In this document: positions 1-8,698 of the stretch, piece after piece
Layout: each line of letters begins with the position of its first letter
Numbering within the stretch: the first letter of the stretch is position 1
Assembly (NCBI RefSeq): GCF_000165485.1
Contig: NC_014623.1
Location: forward strand, 8,450,893-8,514,892
Reading direction: 5' to 3'
Source of the DNA: Stigmatella aurantiaca DW4/3-1
GTDB lineage: Bacteria > Myxococcota > Myxococcia > Myxococcales > Myxococcaceae
DNA: 64,000 nt
Program-made: the position numbers and the translations under genes
The notes under the pieces: model-generated
Told to the model about the DNA's origin: nothing
Seen by the model: only the letters and a program-made list of their open reading frames with translations
Databases searched by the model: none

Positions 1-1
1 C

Positions 2-142
2 GAGCGGCTCCTGTCCCACCCTCAGGAGCGGGCCGCCCTGGGCGCGCACGCGGCGGAGATCTACCGGGAGCGCTTCTCGCTGGAGCGCACGGTGGAGGCC
101 TTGTTGAGTGCACCTCCCTCGGAAGGACAGGAGACGCCGTGA
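2..142 (+). CDS. Glycosyltransferase, C-terminal end only
   Basis: Only the last 46 codons are inside the window. The reading frame enters at base 2 and ends in TGA, and the visible tail (ERLLSHPQERAALGAHA and then YRERFSLERTVEALL) is the amphipathic C-terminal helix pattern typical of GT4-type glycosyltransferases. Its stop overlaps the GTG start of the next glycosyltransferase by four bases, so the two are probably translationally coupled in one surface-polysaccharide operon. The family call rests on this short tail and the neighbours. Confidence 0.6.
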   Translation, partial: ERLLSHPQERAALGAHAAEIYRERFSLERTVEALLSAPPSEGQETP

Positions 143-1323
143 GCGTGATTTCGCCCCTGAAGCTCGCGCTGCTGATGGATCCGCGCGAGGAGGGCTGGCC
201 GAGCATGGACCTCGTGGGCGAGGCCCTGCTGGAGGGCTTGTCGGCGTGGCCCCGGGAGGTGCGGGTGATGGGCGTCCGCCCCTCCCTGCGCAAGGTGGTC
301 CGCCACCTACCGAAGGTGGGAGCCCGCAACGCGGCGTTCAACGCGGACAGGCTGCTCACGCGCTTCGGGGCCTATCCGCTGCGCGCCCTGCTCACCCGGG
401 GCCAGCACGAGGCCTTCCACGTGGTGGACCACTCGTACGCCCAGCTCGTCCACGCCCTCCCCGCGGGTCAGACGGGCGTCTATTGCCACGACCTCGATGC
501 CTTCTGGTCCGTGCTGGAACCGTCCCGGGAGCCCCGGCCCGCATGGTTCCGCTGGATGGCCCGCGCCACGCTTCGAGGCCTGGAGCGCGCGGCCATCGTG
601 TTCCACAGCACCCAGGCGGTGCGCAGCCAGCTCCTGGCCCATGGGGTCACCGACCCGGCGCGGCTCGTCTGGGCGCCCTATGGCGTCTCTCCCGAGTACC
701 GCCCGGACCCCTCGCCCTCGGACGCCAGCGAAGCCCTCCTCGCGCCGCTGGGGGGCAGGCCCTTCCTCCTGCACGTGGGCAGCTCCATTCCCCGCAAGCG
801 CCTGGACGTCCTCTTCGACGTGTTCGCCGCGCTGCGGGCCCGGCATCCCGACCTCCGGCTCGTTCAGCAGGGAGGTGCCCTCACCCCGGCCCAGCGCGAA
901 CAGGTGTCCCAACTTGGAATCGCCGGCGCGCTCCTTCAGCCCCCCAAGGTGGACCGGGCGACGCTGGCGGGGATGTACCGCCGTGCCTGGGCGGTGCTCG
1001 TCCCCAGCGAGGCGGAAGGCTTTGGACTGCCCGTCATCGAGGCGCTCGCCTGCGGGGCGAAGGTCATCGCCAGCGATCTGGCCGTGCTGCGGGAAGTCGG
1101 CGGTGAGGCTTGCACCTACTGCCCCGTGGCGAACGTGGAGGCCTGGGTGGAGACGCTGGACGCGCTGCTCTCGGGCCGACACCACGCCCCCTCCCCCGAG
1201 GCCCGCCGGGCCCGCGCGGCGCGCTTCACCTGGCAACAGCACGCCCGCACCGTGCTGGAGGCCTACCTTCACCTGCTCCGCCCGGGATTCTTGGACCACA
1301 AGACAAAAGACGGCACCCGCTGA
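139..1323 (+). CDS. GT4-family glycosyltransferase
   Basis: 394 residues, GTG start in a GTGA overlap with the preceding gene. The C-terminal half shows the GT-B donor-sugar lobe: a strand-loop around residues 205-220 (PFLLHVGSSIPRKRLDVLF) and the E-x7-E nucleotide-sugar motif near residue 295 (EAEGFGLPVIEALACG). It should transfer a sugar from a nucleotide-sugar donor to a growing cell-surface glycan on the cytoplasmic side. There is no signal peptide or membrane segment. It lies with three further glycosyltransferase frames in the first 4.7 kb, which points to polysaccharide or LPS synthesis. Donor and acceptor cannot be read from the sequence. Confidence 0.85.
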   Translation: MSVISPLKLALLMDPREEGWPSMDLVGEALLEGLSAWPREVRVMGVRPSLRKVVRHLPKVGARNAAFNADRLLTRFGAYPLRALLTRGQHEAFHVVDHSYAQLVHALPAGQTGVYCHDLDAFWSVLEPSREPRPAWFRWMARATLRGLERAAIVFHSTQAVRSQLLAHGVTDPARLVWAPYGVSPEYRPDPSPSDASEALLAPLGGRPFLLHVGSSIPRKRLDVLFDVFAALRARHPDLRLVQQGGALTPAQREQVSQLGIAGALLQPPKVDRATLAGMYRRAWAVLVPSEAEGFGLPVIEALACGAKVIASDLAVLREVGGEACTYCPVANVEAWVETLDALLSGRHHAPSPEARRARAARFTWQQHARTVLEAYLHLLRPGFLDHKTKDGTR

Positions 1324-1580
1324 CAATTTTGGGCACGTAGGCGCGAGGGTCCCATTGCAGGCGGAGCGCGGAGGTGCGGGCACACGGTGCGTGCCAGGCC
1401 CCCATGACAGCCGAGAAAATCCGGTGCGGTCCCGTTTTCGTTTGCATGAGGAGCGGATCATCACATCAACCCTGTACGGCCACGGGGCGGCAATTCCCGG
1501 AGCATTCGCACACGGCGTGTGGCTCGGCCCTTGCTCTCTCGTCTGGTCAGGGTGCCGTTGCCAATTCTCCAGGAGCTCCC

Positions 1581-2216
1581 ATGGTGCACCGTTCACGTGG
1601 CTTCACCCTCATTGAGCTCATGATTGTCGTGGCCATCATCGGAATCCTGGCCAGCATCGCCATTCCGAGTTTCATGCGCTTCCAGGCGCGCGCCCGGCAG
1701 TCCGAGGCCAGCACACAGCTCAAGAGCCTCTTCACCTCGATGCGCACCCAGCAGCGCAAGCCGACCAACAACATCCACGCCTCGGGCTTCTCGCCCGACC
1801 GCGGCAACCGCTACGGCTACCACCTGGAGAACGGGTGCTCTTCTTACGAGGACCGCAGCACGATCGACGCCGCCCCCAACCCCATCGACACGTGCATCGG
1901 CGCGGACAAGGCCCGGTTCAGGGAATTCCCGGCCTTCTTTACGCCGGTGTCCGTGTCGACCCCCACTTGGGATGAAGAGGGCATCGAGCACGGCATGGGG
2001 TCCGAGGCCGGCGTCTTTGGGGTGACGGGCAGCTGGGACTTCATCGCGTACGGCGCGGGGGATGTGGACGACCAGCTCAGCGATGCGCCGGACACCTGGC
2101 TCATCTCCTCGGCGGACGGGATGATCGAGACGAGCTGCCCGATCTCGGATGGCGTGCCGCTGAACGTCGCCGCCGGTGAGCCGTTCAACGTCAGCAACGA
2201 CGTCAACTGCCCGTAA
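1581..2216 (+). CDS. Type IV pilin-like protein (PilA/pseudopilin type)
   Basis: 211 residues. AGGAG six bases upstream supports the ATG at 1581. The N-terminus carries a class III (prepilin peptidase) signal: a short basic leader, then [21 protein letters not shown] with the conserved Glu at +5 and the hydrophobic helix that packs in the pilus core. The head domain has paired cysteines ([22 protein letters not shown]) able to form disulfides. It resembles myxobacterial PilA in the segment after the helix ([12 protein letters not shown]). Myxobacterial genomes hold several pilin paralogues, so I do not claim it is the motility pilin. It sits alone between glycosyltransferases and is followed by a strong hairpin. 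Confidence 0.85.
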   Translation: MVHRSRGFTLIELMIVVAIIGILASIAIPSFMRFQARARQSEASTQLKSLFTSMRTQQRKPTNNIHASGFSPDRGNRYGYHLENGCSSYEDRSTIDAAPNPIDTCIGADKARFREFPAFFTPVSVSTPTWDEEGIEHGMGSEAGVFGVTGSWDFIAYGAGDVDDQLSDAPDTWLISSADGMIETSCPISDGVPLNVAAGEPFNVSNDVNCP

Positions 2217-2244
2217 CCGCCTCCCGCACGGAGGACTCTGTTCG

Positions 2245-2270
2245 CCCTGGCTTCTGTGTGGAAGCCAGGG
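2245..2270 (+). terminator. Hairpin terminator after the pilin gene
   Basis: A perfect 10-bp stem (CCCTGGCTTC / GAAGCCAGGG) closes a 6-nt loop 28 bases after the pilin stop codon. There is no long T-run after it, which is common in GC-rich genomes, so termination strength is uncertain. Confidence 0.6.
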
Positions 2271-2317
2271 CTTCCCGGCTTGACCATTGGTAATGGGTTT
2301 GCTTCGGTCGCCGGGCC

Positions 2318-3553
2318 TTGCGCATCCTCTTCCTCAATCCGGTGGGCATTCTGGGCGGTGCCGAGCGCGCCCTGCTCGACCTGCTGGCGTGCCTGCGAAA
2401 GCTTGACCCGGGGCTGTCCCTGTTCCTGCTGGCGGGTACCCCCGGTCCCCTCCTGGACGAGGCCCAGGCGCTCGGGGTGAATGCGCGGCTGCTGCCCCTG
2501 CCCGAGAAGCTCTCCTCGCTGGGGGACAGCGGCCTGCGAAACCAGGGGCCCCGGGCCCTGTGGGGCTTTGCGCGCAAGCTGGCACCAGCGCCCAGCTTGC
2601 TGGCCACGTACCTGCGCGCGCTGCGCCTCGAAGTCCGAGCGCTGCGGCCGCACCTGATCCACTCGAATGGCATCAAGACCCACCTGCTGAGCCCGGCCAC
2701 CGCGGGGCTGCCGGTGCCGCGCGTGTGGCACATCCACGACTTCGTGGGGGAGCGTCCCCTGGTTCGCCGGGCGCTCCGGGGGCTGCGCCCGCTGGCGACG
2801 GCGGCCATCGCCAACTCCCGGGCGGTGGGTGAGGACGCCCGCGCGGTGCTCGGCCCGGTGCCCATTCACGTCATCTACAATGGTGTGGACGTGGAGCGGT
2901 TCTCCCCAGGCCCGGGGGATGGGGCGCGGCTGGACAGGCTCGCGGGGCTGCCACCCGCCCCCGTGGGCACACTGCGCGTCGGCCTGGTCGCCACCTACGC
3001 GCGCTGGAAGGGACACGAGGTCTTCCTCCAGGCTGCGGCCGGCCTGGTGCGAGAGTGCCCCACAGTGCCCCTTCGCTTCTATCTGGTGGGCGCGCCGCTC
3101 TACCGCACGCAAGACTCGCAGTACTCCGAGGCAGAGCTGCGGGGCCTCGTGAAGGCGCTGGGCTTGGAGGCGCAGGTGGGGCTGGTGCCCTTCCAGCAGG
3201 AGCCTGTGGACGTCTACCGGGCGCTGGACATCTTCGTGCACGCGAGCACCCGGCGGGAGCCGTTCGGGCTCACCATCGCGGAGGCGATGGCGTGTGGCCG
3301 ACCGGCCTTGCTCTCCCGGGCGAGCGGCGCCGCGGAGCAGCTCACCGATGGCGTGGAAGCCCTGACCTTGCCCCCCGGGGAGCCTCCCGCGCTGACCGCC
3401 GCGCTGCGCGGGTTGGTGGGCGATGCGGACCTCCGAGAGCGGTTGGGACGGGCGGCCCGGACGGCCGCGGTCGCCCGCTTCTCCCGGGAGCGCTACGCCG
3501 AGCAGGTGCTGGCGCTCTACCGCACGCTCCCCACGGCCGGGGGGAACCCTTGA
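2318..3553 (+). CDS. GT4-family glycosyltransferase
   Basis: 411 residues from a TTG start. The N-terminus (RILFLNPVGILGGAERALLD) is the classic GT4 opening with the Gly-Gly acceptor loop, and the C-terminal lobe carries the E-x7-E motif (REPFGLTIAEAMACGRPAL) near residue 315. A cytoplasmic retaining glycosyltransferase is expected. Its last bases overlap the TTG start of the next glycosyltransferase (TTGA), indicating translational coupling. TTG is accepted because homology begins directly there and no better start exists upstream. Confidence 0.85.
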   Translation: MRILFLNPVGILGGAERALLDLLACLRKLDPGLSLFLLAGTPGPLLDEAQALGVNARLLPLPEKLSSLGDSGLRNQGPRALWGFARKLAPAPSLLATYLRALRLEVRALRPHLIHSNGIKTHLLSPATAGLPVPRVWHIHDFVGERPLVRRALRGLRPLATAAIANSRAVGEDARAVLGPVPIHVIYNGVDVERFSPGPGDGARLDRLAGLPPAPVGTLRVGLVATYARWKGHEVFLQAAAGLVRECPTVPLRFYLVGAPLYRTQDSQYSEAELRGLVKALGLEAQVGLVPFQQEPVDVYRALDIFVHASTRREPFGLTIAEAMACGRPALLSRASGAAEQLTDGVEALTLPPGEPPALTAALRGLVGDADLRERLGRAARTAAVARFSRERYAEQVLALYRTLPTAGGNP

Positions 3554-4692
3554 AGACACCGCGTCAGCTCGTCACCGTCTCTCACTCTTATGTCGTCACG
3601 CTGAACCGGCGCCTGGCCAACGAGATGGCGCGTGTGGGGGCCGGGCGCTGGGAGGTGAAGGCCATCGCGCCCCGCGCCTTTCGCGGGGACTTGAGCCCGC
3701 TGAAGCTCCAGCGAGAGCCTGGTGAGGCCAGCCAGGTGGAGGCGGTGCGGGCGCTGTTCACCCGCTCGGCGCATGCCTTCCTGTATGGGCCCGAGCTGCG
3801 CGCGATGCTCTCGGGCTCGGTGAGCCTGGTGCATGCCTGGGAGGAGCCGTATGTCCTCGCGGGCGCGGAGGTAGCGCTGCTCACGCCCCGGCATATCCCC
3901 CTCGTCTTCTCCACGGCGCAGAACCTGCCCAAGCGCTACCCGCCTCCGTTCGCGCAAATCGAGCCCCTCGTCGTGGCCCGCTCCGCGGGCTGGGTGGCCT
4001 TCGGGGAGACGGTGAAACAGAACCTGCTCTCCCGCCCGGGCTACGCGCAGCGTCCCTCGCGCGCCATCCCCATGGGGGTGGACGTGGAACTCTTCCGGCC
4101 TGACCGGGCCCTGGGCGCCGCCTTCTTGAGGGAGCTGGGTTGGGAGCTGGAGGGACCTCCCGTGGTGGGCTACCTGGGACGCTTCGTGACCGAGAAGGGC
4201 GTGGAGCGGCTCCGGGACGCGCTGGAGCCCTTGAAGACCCCGTGGCGGGCGCTCTTCGTGGGAGGCGGACCGCTGGAAGGCAGCCTGCGGGCCTGGGGAG
4301 AGCGATACCCCAGCCGGGTGCGCGTCATCACCGGTGTGCAGCATGACCGAGTCCCCCGGGCGCTCAACGCAATGGATGTGCTGTGCGCGCCCAGCCAGAC
4401 GGTGCCCCGGTGGAAGGAGCAGTTCGGCCGGATGCTGGCGGAGGGCTTCGCGTGCGGAGTCCCCGTGCTGGGCAGCGACTCCGGAGAGATTCCCCACACG
4501 ATGGGGGACGCGGGGCGGGTCCTGCCCGAGGCGGACACCGCCGCGTGGACGGCGGCCCTGGCGGAGTTGCTGGAGAGCCCAGCGCGCCGCCGCGAACTCT
4601 CCGCCCAGGGACGAGAGCGCGCCACCCGCCACTTTGCCTGGAGCGCGGTGGCGCGCGAACACCTCGACTTCTTCGAGTCAGTCCTTGGCTGA
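3550..4692 (+). CDS. GT4-family glycosyltransferase
   Basis: 380 residues from a TTG start that overlaps the stop of the gene before it. The same frame stays open another 495 bases upstream, but that part lies inside the preceding glycosyltransferase and is not real. The C-terminal lobe shows GYLGRFVTEKGVERL near residue 205 and the donor motif EQFGRMLAEGFACGVPVLG near residue 292. With the two glycosyltransferases upstream it forms a coupled set for assembling one glycan. Confidence 0.83.
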   Translation: MKTPRQLVTVSHSYVVTLNRRLANEMARVGAGRWEVKAIAPRAFRGDLSPLKLQREPGEASQVEAVRALFTRSAHAFLYGPELRAMLSGSVSLVHAWEEPYVLAGAEVALLTPRHIPLVFSTAQNLPKRYPPPFAQIEPLVVARSAGWVAFGETVKQNLLSRPGYAQRPSRAIPMGVDVELFRPDRALGAAFLRELGWELEGPPVVGYLGRFVTEKGVERLRDALEPLKTPWRALFVGGGPLEGSLRAWGERYPSRVRVITGVQHDRVPRALNAMDVLCAPSQTVPRWKEQFGRMLAEGFACGVPVLGSDSGEIPHTMGDAGRVLPEADTAAWTAALAELLESPARRRELSAQGRERATRHFAWSAVAREHLDFFESVLG

Positions 4693-4734
4693 ATTCGCTC
4701 CTCAAGAGGCTGTGACCCAGGCAGCCATCCTCCC

Positions 4735-5103
4735 GTGAAACTCGAGCGCCACGTCGGCGGGCTTTCACTCGCCCGAAAGGCCCGCTACCTGCGCGCACGA
4801 GGTTGGCGCGAGGAGAAGGGAGGATGGTCGAACGAGCTCTTGGGTCTGCTGCCGACGGCCAAAGCCCTCCACCACCAACTCACCGATGACCTGAGCCAAG
4901 CACTCTGTCAGCGAGGATGGCGGGTGATGGGCTACTCCGAGCGAGGCTATGTCCAGCTGCGCGATGGCGAGCGGGGCAAGCCCTGTTCGCTGCCGAAGGC
5001 ACTGCGCACCCAGGCCCGTCGCGAGAAACGTCCGGTGGCCGAGCTGACGTACTCGCTGTTCCTCGCGGCGCTGCTCACGGCCGAAGACGTGGCGGACGGG
5101 TGA
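4735..5103 (+). CDS. Hypothetical protein, 122 residues
   Basis: GTG start 42 bases after the glycosyltransferase. The protein is basic in its first half (LARKARYLRARGWREE) and ends in a more hydrophobic stretch. It has no signal peptide and I recognise no domain. GC-rich third positions and a complete frame favour a real gene, but the Shine-Dalgarno is poor. Immediately after it lies a short GCC-repeat tract (about 5146-5165) and then the wreck of another gene. Confidence 0.5.
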   Translation: MKLERHVGGLSLARKARYLRARGWREEKGGWSNELLGLLPTAKALHHQLTDDLSQALCQRGWRVMGYSERGYVQLRDGERGKPCSLPKALRTQARREKRPVAELTYSLFLAALLTAEDVADG

Positions 5104-5196
5104 CGCGGCGGAAAGAAGGAGGCCGGCTGAAATGGTTCGCGTTGCCCCGCCGCCGCCGCCGCCGAGGCAGCCCGGAAGTCCGCGGGCCCGTCGCGC

Positions 5197-5452
5197 TCAA
5201 GGAGATTGAACAAGCCGTGCCAGCACACGGTGGCTTTGGGTATTCGCTGAAGCATGGAAGCCGTTGTAAACGGCAAGCAAACGTTCCCCGCCCATGGAAG
5301 CAATCCTGGGGCTGGCTTTCGCCGCAGGCTTGGCATTGGCCGCGATGACAATGCCGCTGGGGTCGAGCACCGTGCCCATGCTGCTCACCCGCTCTCCAGA
5401 AATGTCAGTGTTGCCGTCGCGAGAGTCCTCTCACACGACCAGGAATCGTGTG
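5197..5452 (-). pseudogene. Remnant of a DPxG-repeat secreted protein, with a nonsense codon
   Basis: Read on the minus strand, the frame gives TRFLVV-stop-EDSRDGNTDISGERV and then GTVLDPSGIVIAANA, RIASMGGERLLAVYNGF and a plausible natural C-terminus (RVLARLVQSP). This matches the repeats of large secreted proteins found in myxobacteria, in which LVVWxDxR and LDPxGxxI alternate. The stop at the W position is TGA where TGG is expected, a single-base nonsense change. Homology starts exactly where the 64-bp dispersed repeat begins, so only the 3' end of the gene survives. No start codon remains. Confidence 0.6.
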
Positions 5453-5516
5453 ACAAGGGTGCCGTGCAAGTCGCAGCCTCGCGGAACCTGTCTACTTGTC
5501 GGACAGGTTCGTGCCT
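5453..5516. repeat. 64-bp dispersed repeat, copy 1
   Basis: This stretch matches positions 59146-59209 at 60 of 64 bases. Both copies contain an inverted repeat, AACCTGTC (5485-5492) and GACAGGTT (5502-5509), with a 9-nt spacer. Here it lacks the long inverted ends present around the second copy. One edge coincides with the breakpoint of the secreted-protein remnant. Confidence 0.75.
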
Positions 5517-5655
5517 TTGAGCGTGCGGATGGGGCGGGATGGCGAGAACAAACACACCCGAAGTCCCGGCGGTACGGCTCCCAACGGAGTTGAGTATTCG
5601 CCACATGGCGGTGCCCCATCCTCTGCCCGGCAATGCCCGTTGTTATCCTCACCGC

Positions 5656-6648
<993 letters not shown>

Positions 6649-6681
6649 GCTGCCCCGAGGGCTCCAGCGCCATGGAGAAGA

Positions 6682-7737
6682 TCAGAGCATCTGGTCTCGT
6701 ACCCACTCCACGAGTTGTTGGTATCCGCCGAGAAACTGCCGCAGCGTGTGGACCGACGCACCGTACGCCGCGAACTCCTCGGGGCGCATTCCCTCCTCGT
6801 CGTAGGCCCTCCGGAAGTCTGGGAGTTTGTGGTGGAGCGTCTCGACCATCCCAGGGGCCACCGGCACGGTCAACGTCTGACGCGGCGTGAAGTCCAAGCC
6901 GTTGAACTGCTTCCACCAGCCGTAGGGGATGCTCTGGATCACCCCCTCCCCGATGAGTTCTGACCAGTGCAGGGAGTGGCGGTACGCGGCTGCGAGCAGC
7001 GTGCTCCGGAACCTCCGCTGAAGAAAGAGCTGGTGCGCCTTCTTGAACACGGCGATCCCCGCCCAGTCCAAGCACCCAGGATCGAGGAGCACGGCGTCAC
7101 GCGCCACGACTCGCTTCATGTGGTCATCGACCCGGCCCACCATGATCGTCACGTAGGGGTGCAACCGCTCCCGGGAGACTCCCTGACGGAACGCCCGGTC
7201 CATCCCCCGCTCGAGCGCCTCCGCCGTGGCGAGGGCCTGCGAAACGGTGAAACTCACGGTCGCGTTGACGTTGATGCCTCGGGCCGTGAGTTCCTCCATC
7301 GCGGCGATGCCCTCCTTCGTCGAGGGACACTTGAGCGCGATGTTGGGCGCGAGCGCGGCGAGCGACAGGCCGTGCTCGATCATCCGCTCGGTGGACCGGT
7401 AGAGCTTCGGACTCACCTGCACACTCAGGTAGCCTTGACGGCCTCCCGTCCTTTTGTGAAGGGGCTCCAAGAGGGCCGCCGCCTCCTTCGCGACGGCCTC
7501 GATGAGCCTCCAGGCAGCGTCGTCCTCCGTGTCACCTGGATGCTCGCGCAGGAGCCGTTCGAGCACAGGGAGCCACTTCGCCGTGTCCGCACTCACGGCG
7601 GCGCCGACGATGACCGGGTTCGACGTGGCACCGGCCGCGCCATGGTCGATGGCCTCCACCAGTTCCGGGAGCGCGCAGGAATCACTCCAGAACTCGGTCC
7701 CCAGGGCGACGGTCTGCTGCATCCGAGATGCGGGCAC
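6682..7737 (-). CDS. Transaldolase-family protein in the inositol operon
   Basis: 351 residues. The GTG start at 7737 has AAGGAGG five bases upstream. The TIM-barrel transaldolase signatures are present: FWSDSCALPELVEAI and GAAGATSNPVIVGAAV at the N-terminus, and NIALKCPSTKEGIAAMEEL near residue 136, which holds the Schiff-base Lys. Class I aldolase chemistry is therefore expected. It is the last gene of the iolB-iolD-iolE operon. No iolC kinase or iolJ aldolase is visible, so this protein may act on a pathway intermediate rather than in the pentose phosphate route; that is inference. Confidence 0.85.
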   Translation of the reverse strand: MPASRMQQTVALGTEFWSDSCALPELVEAIDHGAAGATSNPVIVGAAVSADTAKWLPVLERLLREHPGDTEDDAAWRLIEAVAKEAAALLEPLHKRTGGRQGYLSVQVSPKLYRSTERMIEHGLSLAALAPNIALKCPSTKEGIAAMEELTARGINVNATVSFTVSQALATAEALERGMDRAFRQGVSRERLHPYVTIMVGRVDDHMKRVVARDAVLLDPGCLDWAGIAVFKKAHQLFLQRRFRSTLLAAAYRHSLHWSELIGEGVIQSIPYGWWKQFNGLDFTPRQTLTVPVAPGMVETLHHKLPDFRRAYDEEGMRPEEFAAYGASVHTLRQFLGGYQQLVEWVRDQML

Positions 7738-7777
7738 GGAGCCTCCTTACACGGGGTCAGGGGAACGCCTGCGAGGC

Positions 7778-8674
7778 TCAGACGCCGGCGTTCTCCTGGA
7801 TGTAGCGTCGGCCCATGAGGGCGTACATGAGGGGATTGGCCTTCGCGGGATCCTGCTCGGCTTCAACGATCCACCAGCCCGAGTACCCGAGCGTGGCCAG
7901 GTGCTCGAAGATCCGCTTGAAGTCGATGCCCCCATCTCCCGGGACGGTGAACGCGCCGGCCCGGACCGCCGCCTCGAAGCTGAGCCGCTGCGTCCGCGCC
8001 CTCTCCACGACGGCCGGGCGGATGTTCTTCAGGTGAACGTGCGCGACGCGCGGCCCGTGGGCACGCAACACGGCAAGCGGATCCGCGCCCGCGAACGCAA
8101 GGTGTCCCGTGTCGAGCAGGAGCGAGAGCGCCTTCGTCCTTGCCATCAACCGGTCCACGTCGTGCTGGTCCTGAATCACCGTGCCCATGTGAGGGTGGTA
8201 AGCCACCTTCATTCCCAAGGCCGCGGCCCGCCCGGAGAGCCTGTCGAGGCCCTCATAGACGCGTTCCCAGGCGCTCGCATCCAGCAGGTCCGCGCCGGAC
8301 GTGAAGCGCAGCGGCTTCGAGCCGTCCGAGTGGATGGCGCCCGTGCACTCGGCGACGATGACCACGCGGCTCCCCGCGGCCTGAAGCCGGGCCACATGCG
8401 CATCGAAGGACGCCTCCTCTTCCGAGTAGGGCTTGGAGGCCAAGAACGTGCTGTGCCACCCCGAGGCGAGCCGCAGCCCGAACGTCTCCAACAGCGTCCG
8501 GATCGAGGCACCGTCCTGCGGAAACCGGTGGCCCAGCTCCGTGCCCACATAGCCCGCCTGACGCATCTCGCTCAGGCACTGCTCCAGCGTGATGGAGGCC
8601 CCGAGATCCCGGAAGTCATCGTTGCACCAGTTGATAGGCTGGGCGCCCACGTTCACCTCAAGACCCTTGCGCAT
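7778..8674 (-). CDS. iolE: Inosose dehydratase
   Basis: 298 residues, normal for IolE, and a member of the xylose-isomerase-like TIM barrel family. The signature NVGAQPINWCNDDFRDLGA at the N-terminus, the metal-ligand segments VAYHPHMGTVIQD and LLLDTGHLAFAGADP, and HVHLKNIRP are all in place. It dehydrates 2-keto-myo-inositol to the trihydroxycyclohexanedione. AAGGA precedes the ATG. It lies 24 bases after iolD and 40 bases before the transaldolase gene, consistent with one transcript. Confidence 0.93.
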   Translation of the reverse strand: MRKGLEVNVGAQPINWCNDDFRDLGASITLEQCLSEMRQAGYVGTELGHRFPQDGASIRTLLETFGLRLASGWHSTFLASKPYSEEEASFDAHVARLQAAGSRVVIVAECTGAIHSDGSKPLRFTSGADLLDASAWERVYEGLDRLSGRAAALGMKVAYHPHMGTVIQDQHDVDRLMARTKALSLLLDTGHLAFAGADPLAVLRAHGPRVAHVHLKNIRPAVVERARTQRLSFEAAVRAGAFTVPGDGGIDFKRIFEHLATLGYSGWWIVEAEQDPAKANPLMYALMGRRYIQENAGV

Positions 8675-8698
8675 GGCATGTCCTTCCCGGGCACGGTG

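Noticed and set aside
3055-3549. Upstream extension of the third glycosyltransferase
   Set aside because: It lies wholly inside the preceding glycosyltransferase and has no relation to GT sequence.
5146-5165. Tandem GCC run
   Set aside because: Simple GC-rich triplet slippage; too short for a repeat array and not CRISPR-like.
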